Below, piece after piece: positions 38,852-47,281 of a DNA stretch of 64,000 nt. A model generated the notes under the pieces. It saw nothing but the letters and a program-made list of their open reading frames with translations. It searched no databases and had not been told where the DNA came from. The stretch spans positions 3,658,001 to 3,722,000 of the forward strand of contig CAWAHD010000002.1 of the NCBI GenBank assembly GCA_963781785.1. The letters run 5' to 3'. The DNA is from CAWAHD01 sp963781785 (lineage in GTDB: Bacteria; Planctomycetota; Planctomycetia; Isosphaerales; Isosphaeraceae). How positions within the stretch are numbered: the first letter of the stretch is position 1; each line of letters starts with the position of its first letter. The translations under genes and the position numbers were made by a program.

Positions 38852-39775
38852 TTACCCTCCTGTGCAATGAGTCGTATCAATTGTCGCGGCACGCCTCGGT
38901 CGTTCAACCCCGTGAAAGTCAGGGGGCTCCAGGAATTCCAGGGGAAGATCGGAAAGCGAGGAAGCCATTGCGTTTCGGCCTGCGTCTGCTTGCGAGGGGG
39001 CCATCAAGTGACGCCGGGCGAGGATCCCGGCGCCCACGCCGCCGAGCACCAGACCGATCGTCCAGTAAGCAATCTCGATGCCCGCGCCCTTTTGGCTGTT
39101 TTCGCCGACTGGATTGTGATTGGCTGTCGATTTCGCGGGGGAAAAGCGGTCTGTCTCGGTCTCCCCGGATAACGGCGCCGGTAGCTGGTTCCCAACCACC
39201 AGTGGTGCCAGGCGGCCTCCATCACCCGCTTCGTAACGCACCATTTTCAGGAACGTGCCGGTGAATCGGACGGATCGACCTAGCCTGGCAATCGACGAGA
39301 AACGGACTGCGGACCTGGGACCCGTCATGGCTGGAAAGGCCATCCCGCCCGCCACGGCGGCAGAAGCCGTTCCCAGCTCCTGATCGCTGCCTTGGCGGGA
39401 ATCAGGCTGAGGAAAAACCACACAGAAAGGGTCACCGGCTCGCGAGGTGATCCAGACCTCGGCCAGGGATGGAAAACGACCGACTGGTCCTTGGCGAAAG
39501 ATCCGCGAAACCCGGCCCTGAACCGTGACGCGACGGCCGCGAAACGACTCGGTGTGATTCCAGATGTCTCTGAAAGTCACCGGAATGACCGGGGTGACGG
39601 CCCCCGAACGGTCAGCAGACGGCTTACCGGAGAGGGCCGCTCGATAACCGTCCAGATCGGCCAGGGTAAGCCGCCGATCTGTTTCGGAATCATCAAGAGC
39701 GGACCAGCCGCAAAGTCCGGGCGCCAGGATGACCCACCAGATCAAGGCCGCGGGAAGACGGAGGCGGTGGTTCAT
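38852..39775 (-). CDS. Exported single-helix membrane protein of the Exb-like operon
   Basis: 307 residues. Signal peptide (LPAALIWWVILAPGLCGWSA), an extracytoplasmic domain of about 200 residues with a beta-rich pattern resembling an OB-type fold (FRDIWNHTESFRGRRVTVQG; RVSRIFRQGPVGRFPSLAEV; FTGTFLKMVRYEAGDGGRLA), one transmembrane helix near the C terminus (IAYWTIGLVLGGVGAGILAR) and a short cytoplasmic tail. The function is unknown. It starts with a 4-bp ATGA overlap with the upstream exbD gene and stops six bases before the VWA gene, so it is probably a dedicated part of the complex. Confidence 0.7.
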   Translation of the reverse strand: MNHRLRLPAALIWWVILAPGLCGWSALDDSETDRRLTLADLDGYRAALSGKPSADRSGAVTPVIPVTFRDIWNHTESFRGRRVTVQGRVSRIFRQGPVGRFPSLAEVWITSRAGDPFCVVFPQPDSRQGSDQELGTASAAVAGGMAFPAMTGPRSAVRFSSIARLGRSVRFTGTFLKMVRYEAGDGGRLAPLVVGNQLPAPLSGETETDRFSPAKSTANHNPVGENSQKGAGIEIAYWTIGLVLGGVGAGILARRHLMAPSQADAGRNAMASSLSDLPLEFLEPPDFHGVERPRRAATIDTTHCTGG

Positions 39776-40428
39776 TTGGGCTCTCCGGATGGCACGGGGG
39801 ACACGCCGCGATCCTTTCTGAGGCTCGCCGGCCGTTCACCGCCTCCAGGCAGGGGCGGTGTGGCTCCCGGCGGTGTGAGGCGAATCGCCGCGACTCCCGC
39901 GGCGGAGCAAGCCGCGATAATCTGGGCAGCCGGCTCGTAACGGAGATTGTCATCGGCGACCAGACGAACGCGGAGCGGCCTGCCCTCCAGGAGCTGGGCG
40001 TAGCGACGCAAGCGATTCTCGAGTGTGGCCACGTCGGGCAGCCGGGCTTCACCCAGTCGAAGCACCTTCAGATCTCCGAGGTCGTCGGCTTCGGCACGGA
40101 CCATCAGGTCGTTTTCAAGATCGGTATCGACATTGCGGGCAGGTCTTGGCTGTGCGTTCCCCTGTGCCGCAGACGGCAGGGCTGCCGGTGTGGCGGGGAG
40201 ATCCAGGTCAAGATGAGTCTCGGCAGAAGGAGCCTTGAATGTGACGATAAAAAACGCGAGAAGCTGAAATGCCATGTCCAGCATCGGCGTCACCGGAAAG
40301 GCGACTTCGTCGGGCGGTCCAGGGCGGTAACGGCGGGATCGAGCAGCGGCTGTTCTCGACGTCGGCACGGCTCGCGTATCGCCGGTGAGAAGACTCGGTC
40401 CAATACCCAGTCCCGCCCCAGTGCTCAT
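39772..40428 (-). CDS. exbD: ExbD/TolR-family biopolymer transport protein (second of two)
   Basis: 218 residues with one N-terminal helix (VTPMLDMAFQLLAFFIVTFK). The aspartate in PMLDMAFQLL is the conserved proton-path residue of ExbD/TolR/MotB. The periplasmic part (VLRLGEARLPDVATLENRLR; LEGRPLRVRLVADDNLRYEP) matches the TolR fold. With ExbB it would form a proton-driven motor in the inner membrane. It overlaps both neighbours by ATGA, so translation is coupled. Proline-rich tail of about 35 residues. Confidence 0.88.
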   Translation of the reverse strand: MSTGAGLGIGPSLLTGDTRAVPTSRTAAARSRRYRPGPPDEVAFPVTPMLDMAFQLLAFFIVTFKAPSAETHLDLDLPATPAALPSAAQGNAQPRPARNVDTDLENDLMVRAEADDLGDLKVLRLGEARLPDVATLENRLRRYAQLLEGRPLRVRLVADDNLRYEPAAQIIAACSAAGVAAIRLTPPGATPPLPGGGERPASLRKDRGVSPVPSGEPK

Positions 40429-40910
40429 TGTGTCTGGCTCCGCAATACAACCAAGCTGAAGTGGGCAAAGCCTCTCTCCTGGGCGTCAGCCAGGGCGCGG
40501 CGGACTGCGCCGTACGAGGCGGCTCGGTCGGCTCTGAGAATGACGACTGTCGGCAGTTCAATGTCAGCCGGTGTTCCCTTTGCCAGGGTCTCCAGACCGG
40601 CTCGGCGCGCCTTCGCCTCCGATGCCCACCAGGCTGCCGCTTTGTCGTCATCGAGTACCTTACCCCTGATCAAGAGCCGGCCCTTGGCATTCATCACCAC
40701 TGTCAGCCGGTCGAAAGTCAAGTCCGTCCCTGGCAAAGCGGCCGGCGCGAGAGGCAGGCGCACCTCCTTGGTTGCCCCCTCCAGCCCGGTGCTGAAATGA
40801 ACGAGCATCATGAAAAACGTGATGAGCTGAAGCACCACGTCCAGAAGTGGCATCAGATTGGGATTCAAAGTCCCCGAGCTTGGCATTCGGTTGACGCGAG
40901 GCATGGTCAA
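40425..40910 (-). CDS. exbD: ExbD/TolR-family biopolymer transport protein (first of two)
   Basis: 161 residues. NPNLMPLLDVVLQLITFFMM gives the single helix with the conserved Asp (LLDVVLQLI). Periplasmic domain LTFDRLTVVMNAKGRLLIRG, TVVILRADRAASYGAVRRAL, QERGFAHFSLVVLR is a compact TolR/ExbD fold. Two different ExbD proteins behind one ExbB is common in planctomycetes and suggests a hetero-oligomeric stator. The gap of about 95 bp after exbB is the largest in the operon. Confidence 0.9.
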   Translation of the reverse strand: MTMPRVNRMPSSGTLNPNLMPLLDVVLQLITFFMMLVHFSTGLEGATKEVRLPLAPAALPGTDLTFDRLTVVMNAKGRLLIRGKVLDDDKAAAWWASEAKARRAGLETLAKGTPADIELPTVVILRADRAASYGAVRRALADAQERGFAHFSLVVLRSQTQ

Positions 40911-41005
40911 GGTCGCCTGTGGTCCGAAAGCAAGTCGTTCTTACACTGTCGGCAGCGCGGCGGCGCAAAAGCATGGTCCCACTCGCAGTCGACAGCTCAC
41001 GTCTC

Positions 41006-42052
41006 TCAGGAAGGCAACGCGGGACGTGGAGGGTTGGCCCCTCCCCCTGCCGCTGCCAGGGCGGCGCTGACGGCAAACGGATGAGGGTGTGTTGGTGGCA
41101 CAGGGGTCGCGCTCAATCCGGCGGCTGACATCCGCACTCCCGGCGCGAACTGCTCGAGTAGTGGCTGTGCGGTCATCTCCACCTCCAACGAGAGCCTCGC
41201 GATCCGGTTGCGGTACATGGCATAGAAAAAGATCGCCGGAATCGAGATTGCGATTCCCAGGAGCGTCGAGTAGAGCGCCGTCGAGATTCCCGACGCAAGA
41301 TCACTTGCTTGGGGTGAGGAACCCTCGAGTGCGATGACACGAAAGGCCTTGATCATACCGTAAACCGTTCCCACCAGCCCGATCATCGGCCCAAGTGTAC
41401 CCACAGTGGCGAGATAAGTCGTGCGATGTTCCATCTCCATCGTCGCGTGCTCGTTGGCAAGCTCGGCGGCGCGCTGAGCCTGCGATAGCCCTGCCGGAAG
41501 CTTGCGAACCCCGGCGGCCAGAACACGTGCCAGAAACGACGAATCCCCCACCAAGCGATGATAGGCCTCGTTGTATTTCGTCTGGTCCAGCAGGTCCTGA
41601 ATGTCCTGGACCAGCGGCGGTGGAATTGCCACAAGTGTCCGATAATTCAAGGCCATCCAGACCACGAGCGCGATCAGGTAGAACGACATACCCGCGATGA
41701 CGAGCGCCACGACCACCACCGGCGCCGAGCCATGCAGAATTCCTCCAACGAGCGAATCGGAATTGTCAGCCCGCGGTGTTTCGCCTCGGCCGCCGTCGCT
41801 CGACGATGACGTGGGGCCACCGTCACCACCGAGGGCTTCTTCCCCGACTTGAGACCCGGGGCTTACGGCGACTGAGCTGGAAGCCGGTCGTCGTTCTTGG
41901 GCCATTACCGGCGCGACGGCTAGCCACCCGTGCAACCACAACCCGGCACCAGATAACAGGAACACCCCGATGCACCGGCGAGCCCACTCGCCGCGGGCAA
42001 CATCGGCAATCCCGCCACGCCGTGTCTTGAACATGAAACCCAGCCCTCCCAT
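41006..42052 (-). CDS. exbB: MotA/TolQ/ExbB proton channel protein
   Basis: 348 residues. Signal peptide or first helix (RCIGVFLLSGAGLWLHGWLA), an about 60-residue Ser/Gly-rich periplasmic linker, then the ExbB core: helix VVVVALVIAGMSFYLIALVV, cytoplasmic loop with YLATVGTLGPMIGLVGTVYG (the TolQ/ExbB signature) and MIKAF, and last helix ISTALYSTLLGIAISIPAIF. Forms the channel with ExbD. First gene of the operon running to 37.8 kb. Either ATG 42052 or ATG 42034 may be used; the latter has GGAGGG about eight bases upstream. The linker between leader and core is longer than in TolQ. Confidence 0.9.
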   Translation of the reverse strand: MGGLGFMFKTRRGGIADVARGEWARRCIGVFLLSGAGLWLHGWLAVAPVMAQERRPASSSVAVSPGSQVGEEALGGDGGPTSSSSDGGRGETPRADNSDSLVGGILHGSAPVVVVALVIAGMSFYLIALVVWMALNYRTLVAIPPPLVQDIQDLLDQTKYNEAYHRLVGDSSFLARVLAAGVRKLPAGLSQAQRAAELANEHATMEMEHRTTYLATVGTLGPMIGLVGTVYGMIKAFRVIALEGSSPQASDLASGISTALYSTLLGIAISIPAIFFYAMYRNRIARLSLEVEMTAQPLLEQFAPGVRMSAAGLSATPVPPTHPHPFAVSAALAAAGGGANPPRPALPS

Positions 42053-42056
42053 GCGT

Positions 42057-42245
42057 TCAGCTTATCGAATCAAGACGGGCTGGACAACGCGATGTGCCGG
42101 CGTTCGGTCCGGTCAAGACCAGCCCCACTCCGTCGTGGGTACTATGGACGCCGAGCTTCTGGTGCCCAGGAGTGACGACCGCCACTCTCCAGAGGGCTCG
42201 CCCCGACCGGATGACCACGCCCGCTTGGCTGGGGCGGTTAGACAT
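42057..42245 (-). CDS. Possible small protein upstream of exbB
   Basis: 62 residues from ATG 42245: MSNRPSQAGVVIRSGRALWR, VAVVTPGHQKLGVHSTHDGV. It ends five bases before the exbB start on the same strand. The strand pattern looks plausible but there is no known family, and it may be a chance ORF. Confidence 0.25.
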   Translation of the reverse strand: MSNRPSQAGVVIRSGRALWRVAVVTPGHQKLGVHSTHDGVGLVLTGPNAGTSRCPARLDSIS

Positions 42246-42412
42246 GAACGGCAAGGCGTCAGATGTGGTTTCACGAAGCCGTATATTCAAATTCCGTCAA
42301 CATGAAGTCTAACTGTTGCCATCGATCTCGTTTTCCAATCTTCTCCTGGCGGGTGGTCTTGAACTTCCAGGCAGAATCGCTCCGTGAGTATCAGCGGGAG
42401 CACCACGTTAAC

Positions 42413-42736
42413 TCACGCCAACCTCTCCTCCACTTGTTGCCGCAGGGCGGAGACATAAGTGACGAGTTGGTGCAGGTTCTGTGCACGGAGCCTTCGTTGA
42501 AGCTGAACGATTTGCGCGTGCACTTCAGCCAACTCCTGTTGCGCCTCGAACGAGAGCTGCTCGGTCGGCTCGAGGTTTTGCCCCCGTCCTGACCCCGGCC
42601 CCCTCCGGATGAGGTGATGAGCCCTCACAGCGAGCTCGCGCAGTGAGGCGCTGAGCTTGGCCGGGTCATGCTCGCCGTTTGTCGGGTCGCGCCGCTGGGG
42701 TCTTCGGAGAGTCGCTTGTGATTGTCCGAAATTCAT
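42413..42736 (-). CDS. Small coiled-coil hypothetical protein
   Basis: 107 residues. Basic N-terminal third, then a helical region with heptads (EQLSFEAQQELAEVHAQIVQ, LQRRLRAQNLHQLVTYVSAL, RQQVEERLA). No membrane segment or known domain. It sits between the MurE-like gene and the Exb operon, on the same strand as both, with gaps above 200 bp on each side. Coding potential is moderate. Confidence 0.4.
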   Translation of the reverse strand: MNFGQSQATLRRPQRRDPTNGEHDPAKLSASLRELAVRAHHLIRRGPGSGRGQNLEPTEQLSFEAQQELAEVHAQIVQLQRRLRAQNLHQLVTYVSALRQQVEERLA

Positions 42737-42983
42737 CGCTCGTTCCTGATTATTCTGGGTTCCCGAAAGAATGAGCTCAACTCCCGATCTCTATGCTAGG
42801 ACTTCGCTGGCTCGCGTTCATTCTTCGGTCCACCGATTCACGCGCTGATTCATCGTTGCACCATGTCAACTGTTCAGACGCACCACAGTCGAAATTGTTC
42901 GCGCCCACCCCGCTCAGAAGCTCGTTCTCATGGCGCAAAGCATTATGGACATTTGAGCAACGTGACAAGCTCGCTCGAAAAGC

Positions 42984-44615
42984 TCACGCGATTTGTTGGT
43001 TCAAGGAAGATCGACGGGCAGAGAGCCATCGACGAGCGACGGTTTGGTCATCGAAGGGGATGACGCGGTTTGCGAGAATTTGGAAGGATTGGCGACCCTT
43101 ACCGGCAATCAGGACAGCATCGCCGGGGCGAGCGCTTGCGAGTGCGGTCTCGATTGCGAGCTGACGGTCGGGCTCGACGCGAACTCTAACCGGGCGCCGA
43201 AACCCTCCCAGTAGATCGTCAAGGATCTCGTTGGGGTCACAGCCACGGGGATTGCTGATCGTCAGGATCACCTGGTCGGCGCCGTTTTCAGCGGTCTCGG
43301 CCAACCGACGGTGCTCGGCGTTGTCGCCGGAGTGACCCTCAGTGCTCAAGACACAGTGCACACGACCCATGGCGACAGCTTTCATCGTGGCCAAGGCTTC
43401 ACCCAGGGCCGCGGAAGATTGGGCTTCGTCGATCCGGACATCGAAATCCTGACCCTCAATGACCGCCTCGAGATGTCCGGCGACGACCCGAACGGCTTCC
43501 AGCCCGGCAACAATGGCGGTTCGATCGATCTCGAGGGACCAGGCAAGCGCCGCCGCCGCGAGAGCGCAGCTTGCCGCTCTCAGGCCGACCAAGGGCAGAT
43601 GCACAGCGACCTCACGGTCAAAACCGTTCAGCACCATCCGCGTGCCCGAGCGATCCAACCGCTCAATACGGCCTGAGAAGTTGACATCGCGGGCGCTCAC
43701 TTCGATCGGCTCGAGGGCGAAGGCCATCCGCCGCGCCTCGAGATTAACCCCACCGAGTACCTCAGCAAAAGGATCGGCGGCGCTGACGACAACAACTCCT
43801 CCGGGCATGACCTGGCGGATCAACTTGGCCGCCGCGCGGCGCCTCCGAATAGCGGCATCCGGGCTAAGGTCGCAGGCTGCGCTGATGTCAGTGAGCACAG
43901 CCGCCTCGAAGACGACGCCTTCAAAACTTCGGTGTGCGAGTCCCTCGTTCGAAACCTCGATCACTCCGCTCTTGCAGCTATTTTCGAGCATTTCGGCCAG
44001 CAGCGCGGCCAGACCTTTTGGGCCAGGCGCGAAGCCGCTCGATTCGTCATCCCAATTGCCAACCGCCCCACGCGAGGCCGCCGCGCTGGAAATCATGGAT
44101 CCACCAGAACGATCGAAGCCCGCACCAACGACGCGGGTTTTCAATCCGTCGCAGAAACCCATCGAACCGATGTGTCCCACCCGCTGACCGGAGGCCTCGA
44201 AAATCGAACGCACCATCAGGGCCGTGATCGTTCTACCCAGATTTCCGGCAACGCCCAAGGTCATGAGCTGCCGTGAGGGGTCACCTGCAAGGGCCTGACA
44301 GATCCGCGCATGTGCGGACCGGCCATCGCGAACGACAACCTGAAGCCGTCCAGCCTCGACGCACGGGCGTTCGACGATCACCCCCGCCGCCCCTCGTTCG
44401 AGCGCTTCGCGCACAAAAAAGTGTCCATCGTAGCCCGTGCGCGCCTCGAGGAACGCGACGAACACCTGGCCAGGGTCGAGCCTGCGATGGTCGTCGGTGC
44501 AACCCGAGACTTCCCAGTCGACACCGCCAACAAAATCACCCTCGGGGAGCAACCGCTGCAGACTCACCGAGGGAATTCCCCGTTGGGGCATACGGTCAAC
44601 GAACCAGCGCACCAT
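42984..44615 (-). CDS. MurE-like Mur ligase paralogue with degenerate active site
   Basis: 543 residues with the three-domain layout of UDP-MurNAc-tripeptide synthetase: N-terminal substrate domain (DDHRRLDPGQVFVAFLEART), central ATPase domain and C-terminal domain (VLIAGKGRQSFQ). Key motifs are altered. The P-loop is GVAGNLGRTI (121-130) instead of GxxGTNGKT. The catalytic loop reads HLEAVIEGQDFDVRIDEAQS instead of a GRxE...VDYAHTPDA pattern. SNPRGCDP (454-461) replaces the DNPRxEdP motif. Such changes predict loss of ATP binding and ligase activity, so it may be a regulatory or structural Mur-ligase homologue, or a very diverged enzyme. The frame is fully intact, which argues for selection on the protein. 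Confidence 0.8.
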   Translation of the reverse strand: MVRWFVDRMPQRGIPSVSLQRLLPEGDFVGGVDWEVSGCTDDHRRLDPGQVFVAFLEARTGYDGHFFVREALERGAAGVIVERPCVEAGRLQVVVRDGRSAHARICQALAGDPSRQLMTLGVAGNLGRTITALMVRSIFEASGQRVGHIGSMGFCDGLKTRVVGAGFDRSGGSMISSAAASRGAVGNWDDESSGFAPGPKGLAALLAEMLENSCKSGVIEVSNEGLAHRSFEGVVFEAAVLTDISAACDLSPDAAIRRRRAAAKLIRQVMPGGVVVVSAADPFAEVLGGVNLEARRMAFALEPIEVSARDVNFSGRIERLDRSGTRMVLNGFDREVAVHLPLVGLRAASCALAAAALAWSLEIDRTAIVAGLEAVRVVAGHLEAVIEGQDFDVRIDEAQSSAALGEALATMKAVAMGRVHCVLSTEGHSGDNAEHRRLAETAENGADQVILTISNPRGCDPNEILDDLLGGFRRPVRVRVEPDRQLAIETALASARPGDAVLIAGKGRQSFQILANRVIPFDDQTVARRWLSARRSSLNQQIA

Positions 44616-45031
44616 CGGCTTTAAGCCTCCTTGCCTCAGCTTATCTCGCCCGCGGTCGTCTGGAAGCTGGGATCAGGTCAATTTCAAAACCGCGTCGGGC
44701 CATACACTGCCCGACCGAGAAAGCGGTTTTCTTGGGTGGGTTGCGATCTTGACCGTACCAAGCCGCGATCGACTCGCGGCTGCAATCCCTGAACCCTCCA
44801 TCCGTCGCGTTCCGTCGCGCTGGATGCCTCGCTTGAATGGAGGCGGCATTCTTGGCCAAAGCCGTGAAAAAGGCAATGCCAGACTGGGGCAATTGCCGAA
44901 GGCCCGAAAGCCGAGTGGAGGTCGAGCACGACGGATGAAGGACCACCGGTGTTTTCAGCAAGAGTCGCCAGTGTGCGGATCATTCAACCGGCACGGTGGC
45001 GCCTTTTTGTTGTTTTGAAAACTCGGTCCAA
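44616..45031. other. Intergenic, no gene recognised
   Basis: About 416 bp. Open frames on the minus strand have no recognisable domain. Probably the promoter region of the MurE-like gene. Confidence 0.35.
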
Positions 45032-46567
45032 CTATTCAGCGGGAGAATCCTGACGATTGAGATTTCGGCTCTGGAGCGCTCGTTCAAGGAGCTTGGGGTC
45101 GAGCGTGAGCGGCTTGCTCGCCTTTTTTGCGATTCCGGGTTCGTTCTTTCCTTTTGCCTTGTCCGGGGAGACGGTGGGATTGGCTGGGGAGCCCGGCTTC
45201 GCTGAACCGTCAACCTGCGCAGTGGGGGACCCGGCTAGAGTCGGCTTCGCATCACCCGTAGGCTTTCCTGACGATGGCCGTGCTCGCGTTTTCGGCGCGG
45301 TGCCCGCCACCGGGATGTTCGGCTTGGCTCCGGTGATCACAAACGGCAACGGAAACTCCTGAGGGTCTCCTGGAGTTTGACCTTCCGGGGTCAAGGTACG
45401 ATTGCGGTCAACCCGCGAGGGGGGAGGGATTCTGCTTTCGACGGGAATTCTGGCGGAGAGCGGCGAACCAACTCTGTTGTCGGGGGAGGCCTCGGCGGCG
45501 AGGTTGAATGGATCTGAGCCCGCGCGGTTGCGGTCCATGGCAAAAGGCTCCGCCTGAATCACTCGTGTAGGACTCTGGTCCGCTCGCGGCATGTCGTGGC
45601 TCGCCTTTGGGGAAGCGAGGCTATTCACCCAGCCAGCCAGAATCCTATACGCGGGGTCATTCGAGCCGGGAAAGATGGGCCTGGGCCGCGGGCCGCGACC
45701 ATGCGGTCGCAATGTGCTCGATAGGAGTTCGCTGTGCGCAGGCGCCTTCGGGTCGACCAGCCGCAGGGTTGCATCTAGGTTGGCTCTCAAGGCATCCCGG
45801 GACTTATCTGTGCGATTCTTGATCGGCACAAGTTGAAAGGATCCGTCATACTGGCCGTCGTGGCATCTGGCACAATAGACTTGCAGCAAGGGATGCACGA
45901 ACCGGAAAAACTCGTCGCTCCGCTTGATTGCCAGAGGCGTCGGAAGATCGAAGATGACCGGCAGGTCTGAGATCCCCATTGCTCTACGAGCGGGACCGAG
46001 TATCGCCGAATCCAGCGGGGCCGGCCGGCCGTCGGTGATCTCTGCGCCGCGAGTTTGACGAACCTCCGGGTCTGTTCGCCGCAACGAGGCACGTGCCGCC
46101 GCTTGCTCGATCGATACCAGCATCGCCTGCGCCCGTTTGTTCTGCGGATTATGTTTCACAATCTCGGTGAGAAGCTCCTTGGCCTCGGAGGTTAGTTTCA
46201 GGTTGAGACACCAGAAAGCGAGCTTCATTCCCTCATCGAAGTCGCCCTTGGGAAGCTGTGCCCGCCGGTATTCATAAGCTTGGTGGACCGAGTCGAAGGC
46301 TCCCTCCACCCGCTTCCTGGCAAAACGCAGGACTCCCACGTGCTGTTCGACCAGATATTCCGACTCCTTCTCCGTGACGACGCCGCAGATGAGTTGACCG
46401 TTGGAGAGCAGCAGGTATCTCGCTTCCTGCGCTGATCGCGTGCTGGACGAAGAAGACTTCGGTGCAGCAGGCTCATCCACGCCGGCTGAGCCGCGTGCCG
46501 TGGTCCAGCCGAGTGAAGTCGCTACGGCTAGCCCGATCACGACTATGAATCGATTATGGGTCGACAT
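45032..46567 (-). CDS. Secreted protein with a single CxxCH (cytochrome c-like) motif
   Basis: 511 residues from ATG 46567. Signal peptide MSTHNRFIVVIGLAVATSLG. Residues about 50-150 are a helical/TPR-like region (LLSNGQLICGVVTEKESEYL; AKELLTEIVKHNPQNKRAQA). VHPLLQVYCARCHDGQYDGS carries CxxCH in the arrangement of the planctomycete cytochrome domains (PSCyt type) where the heme is bound by Cys-Cys-His; no second heme motif is visible. The C-terminal about 170 residues are Pro/Ser/Lys-rich and probably unstructured. An in-frame extension to 46777 exists, but 46567 places the signal peptide at the start. Redox role inferred. Confidence 0.72.
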   Translation of the reverse strand: MSTHNRFIVVIGLAVATSLGWTTARGSAGVDEPAAPKSSSSSTRSAQEARYLLLSNGQLICGVVTEKESEYLVEQHVGVLRFARKRVEGAFDSVHQAYEYRRAQLPKGDFDEGMKLAFWCLNLKLTSEAKELLTEIVKHNPQNKRAQAMLVSIEQAAARASLRRTDPEVRQTRGAEITDGRPAPLDSAILGPARRAMGISDLPVIFDLPTPLAIKRSDEFFRFVHPLLQVYCARCHDGQYDGSFQLVPIKNRTDKSRDALRANLDATLRLVDPKAPAHSELLSSTLRPHGRGPRPRPIFPGSNDPAYRILAGWVNSLASPKASHDMPRADQSPTRVIQAEPFAMDRNRAGSDPFNLAAEASPDNRVGSPLSARIPVESRIPPPSRVDRNRTLTPEGQTPGDPQEFPLPFVITGAKPNIPVAGTAPKTRARPSSGKPTGDAKPTLAGSPTAQVDGSAKPGSPANPTVSPDKAKGKNEPGIAKKASKPLTLDPKLLERALQSRNLNRQDSPAE

Positions 46568-46771
46568 GCGCCCTGGGGCCTCGAGACCGCCGTCGGAAAT
46601 GGAAATGACCCGACGGTCATTGGGAAAGGAAATGACGGTTTTTGGTTGAAGTGGTGGCGGTACGTTAGCCCAGCCTCTAGAATTCGTCAAGTCGACTTCG
46701 CGGCCCATCACCGTGTCGGTCGTTATCGTCTCCATCCCGGCTGATCCCGAAACTTTCAGGCCTTTTGTATC

Positions 46772-47059
46772 ATGCAAGCTTGGGAGCCTTCACCCTTTTT
46801 GACGACCTTGCTTGGCACGGTCGTGGTGGTTGATCTGAAATCAAGTTACGTCTGCCTGGGAACACTCGGCGACAGCGACGAGCAGTTCATCGAGATCCTG
46901 GATGCCGATTTGCATGATTTCCGCGACAGCACGGCGACCCGAGAAATCTATGTGTACGACTCGGTCCGCTTCGGCATCCGCCGGAATCGCTCCCGTGTCC
47001 TCATCCGGCAGGACGATGTTGTGGCCATCACCCGTTTTGCAGACATTGCGGCGTCGTAA
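46772..47059 (+). CDS. Small hypothetical protein
   Basis: 95 residues from ATG 46772: MQAWEPSPFLTTLLGTVVVV, DLKSSYVCLGTLGDSDEQFI, EILDADLHDFRDSTATREIY, VYDSVRFGIRRNRSRVLIRQ, DDVVAITRFADIAAS. The pattern suggests a small Sm-like or SH3-like beta barrel (IEILDADLHDF, then SRVLIRQDDVVAITR). It is divergent from the CxxCH gene, with a shared about 200-bp promoter region. Function unknown; the coherent residue pattern makes a real gene likely. Confidence 0.6.
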   Translation: MQAWEPSPFLTTLLGTVVVVDLKSSYVCLGTLGDSDEQFIEILDADLHDFRDSTATREIYVYDSVRFGIRRNRSRVLIRQDDVVAITRFADIAAS

Positions 47060-47281
47060 TCCCCCGACCTGCACCCCAAAAAATCAACCTCTTCGTCATC
47101 CGATTTCGTATTATTCGCAAGAGGAATCACGACGAGCAGCGAAGATCTGTTGAGTCTGGGTGCAGGGCTTGCTCCCTCTTATCAGATCGGACTGTCTTAC
47201 CAATCACCCCGCAAAATGCTGGGCAGCTCTCATAAACGTAAGCAATGCTGAGACTTAAACCAGCGAGAGGACTCGAAGCCA

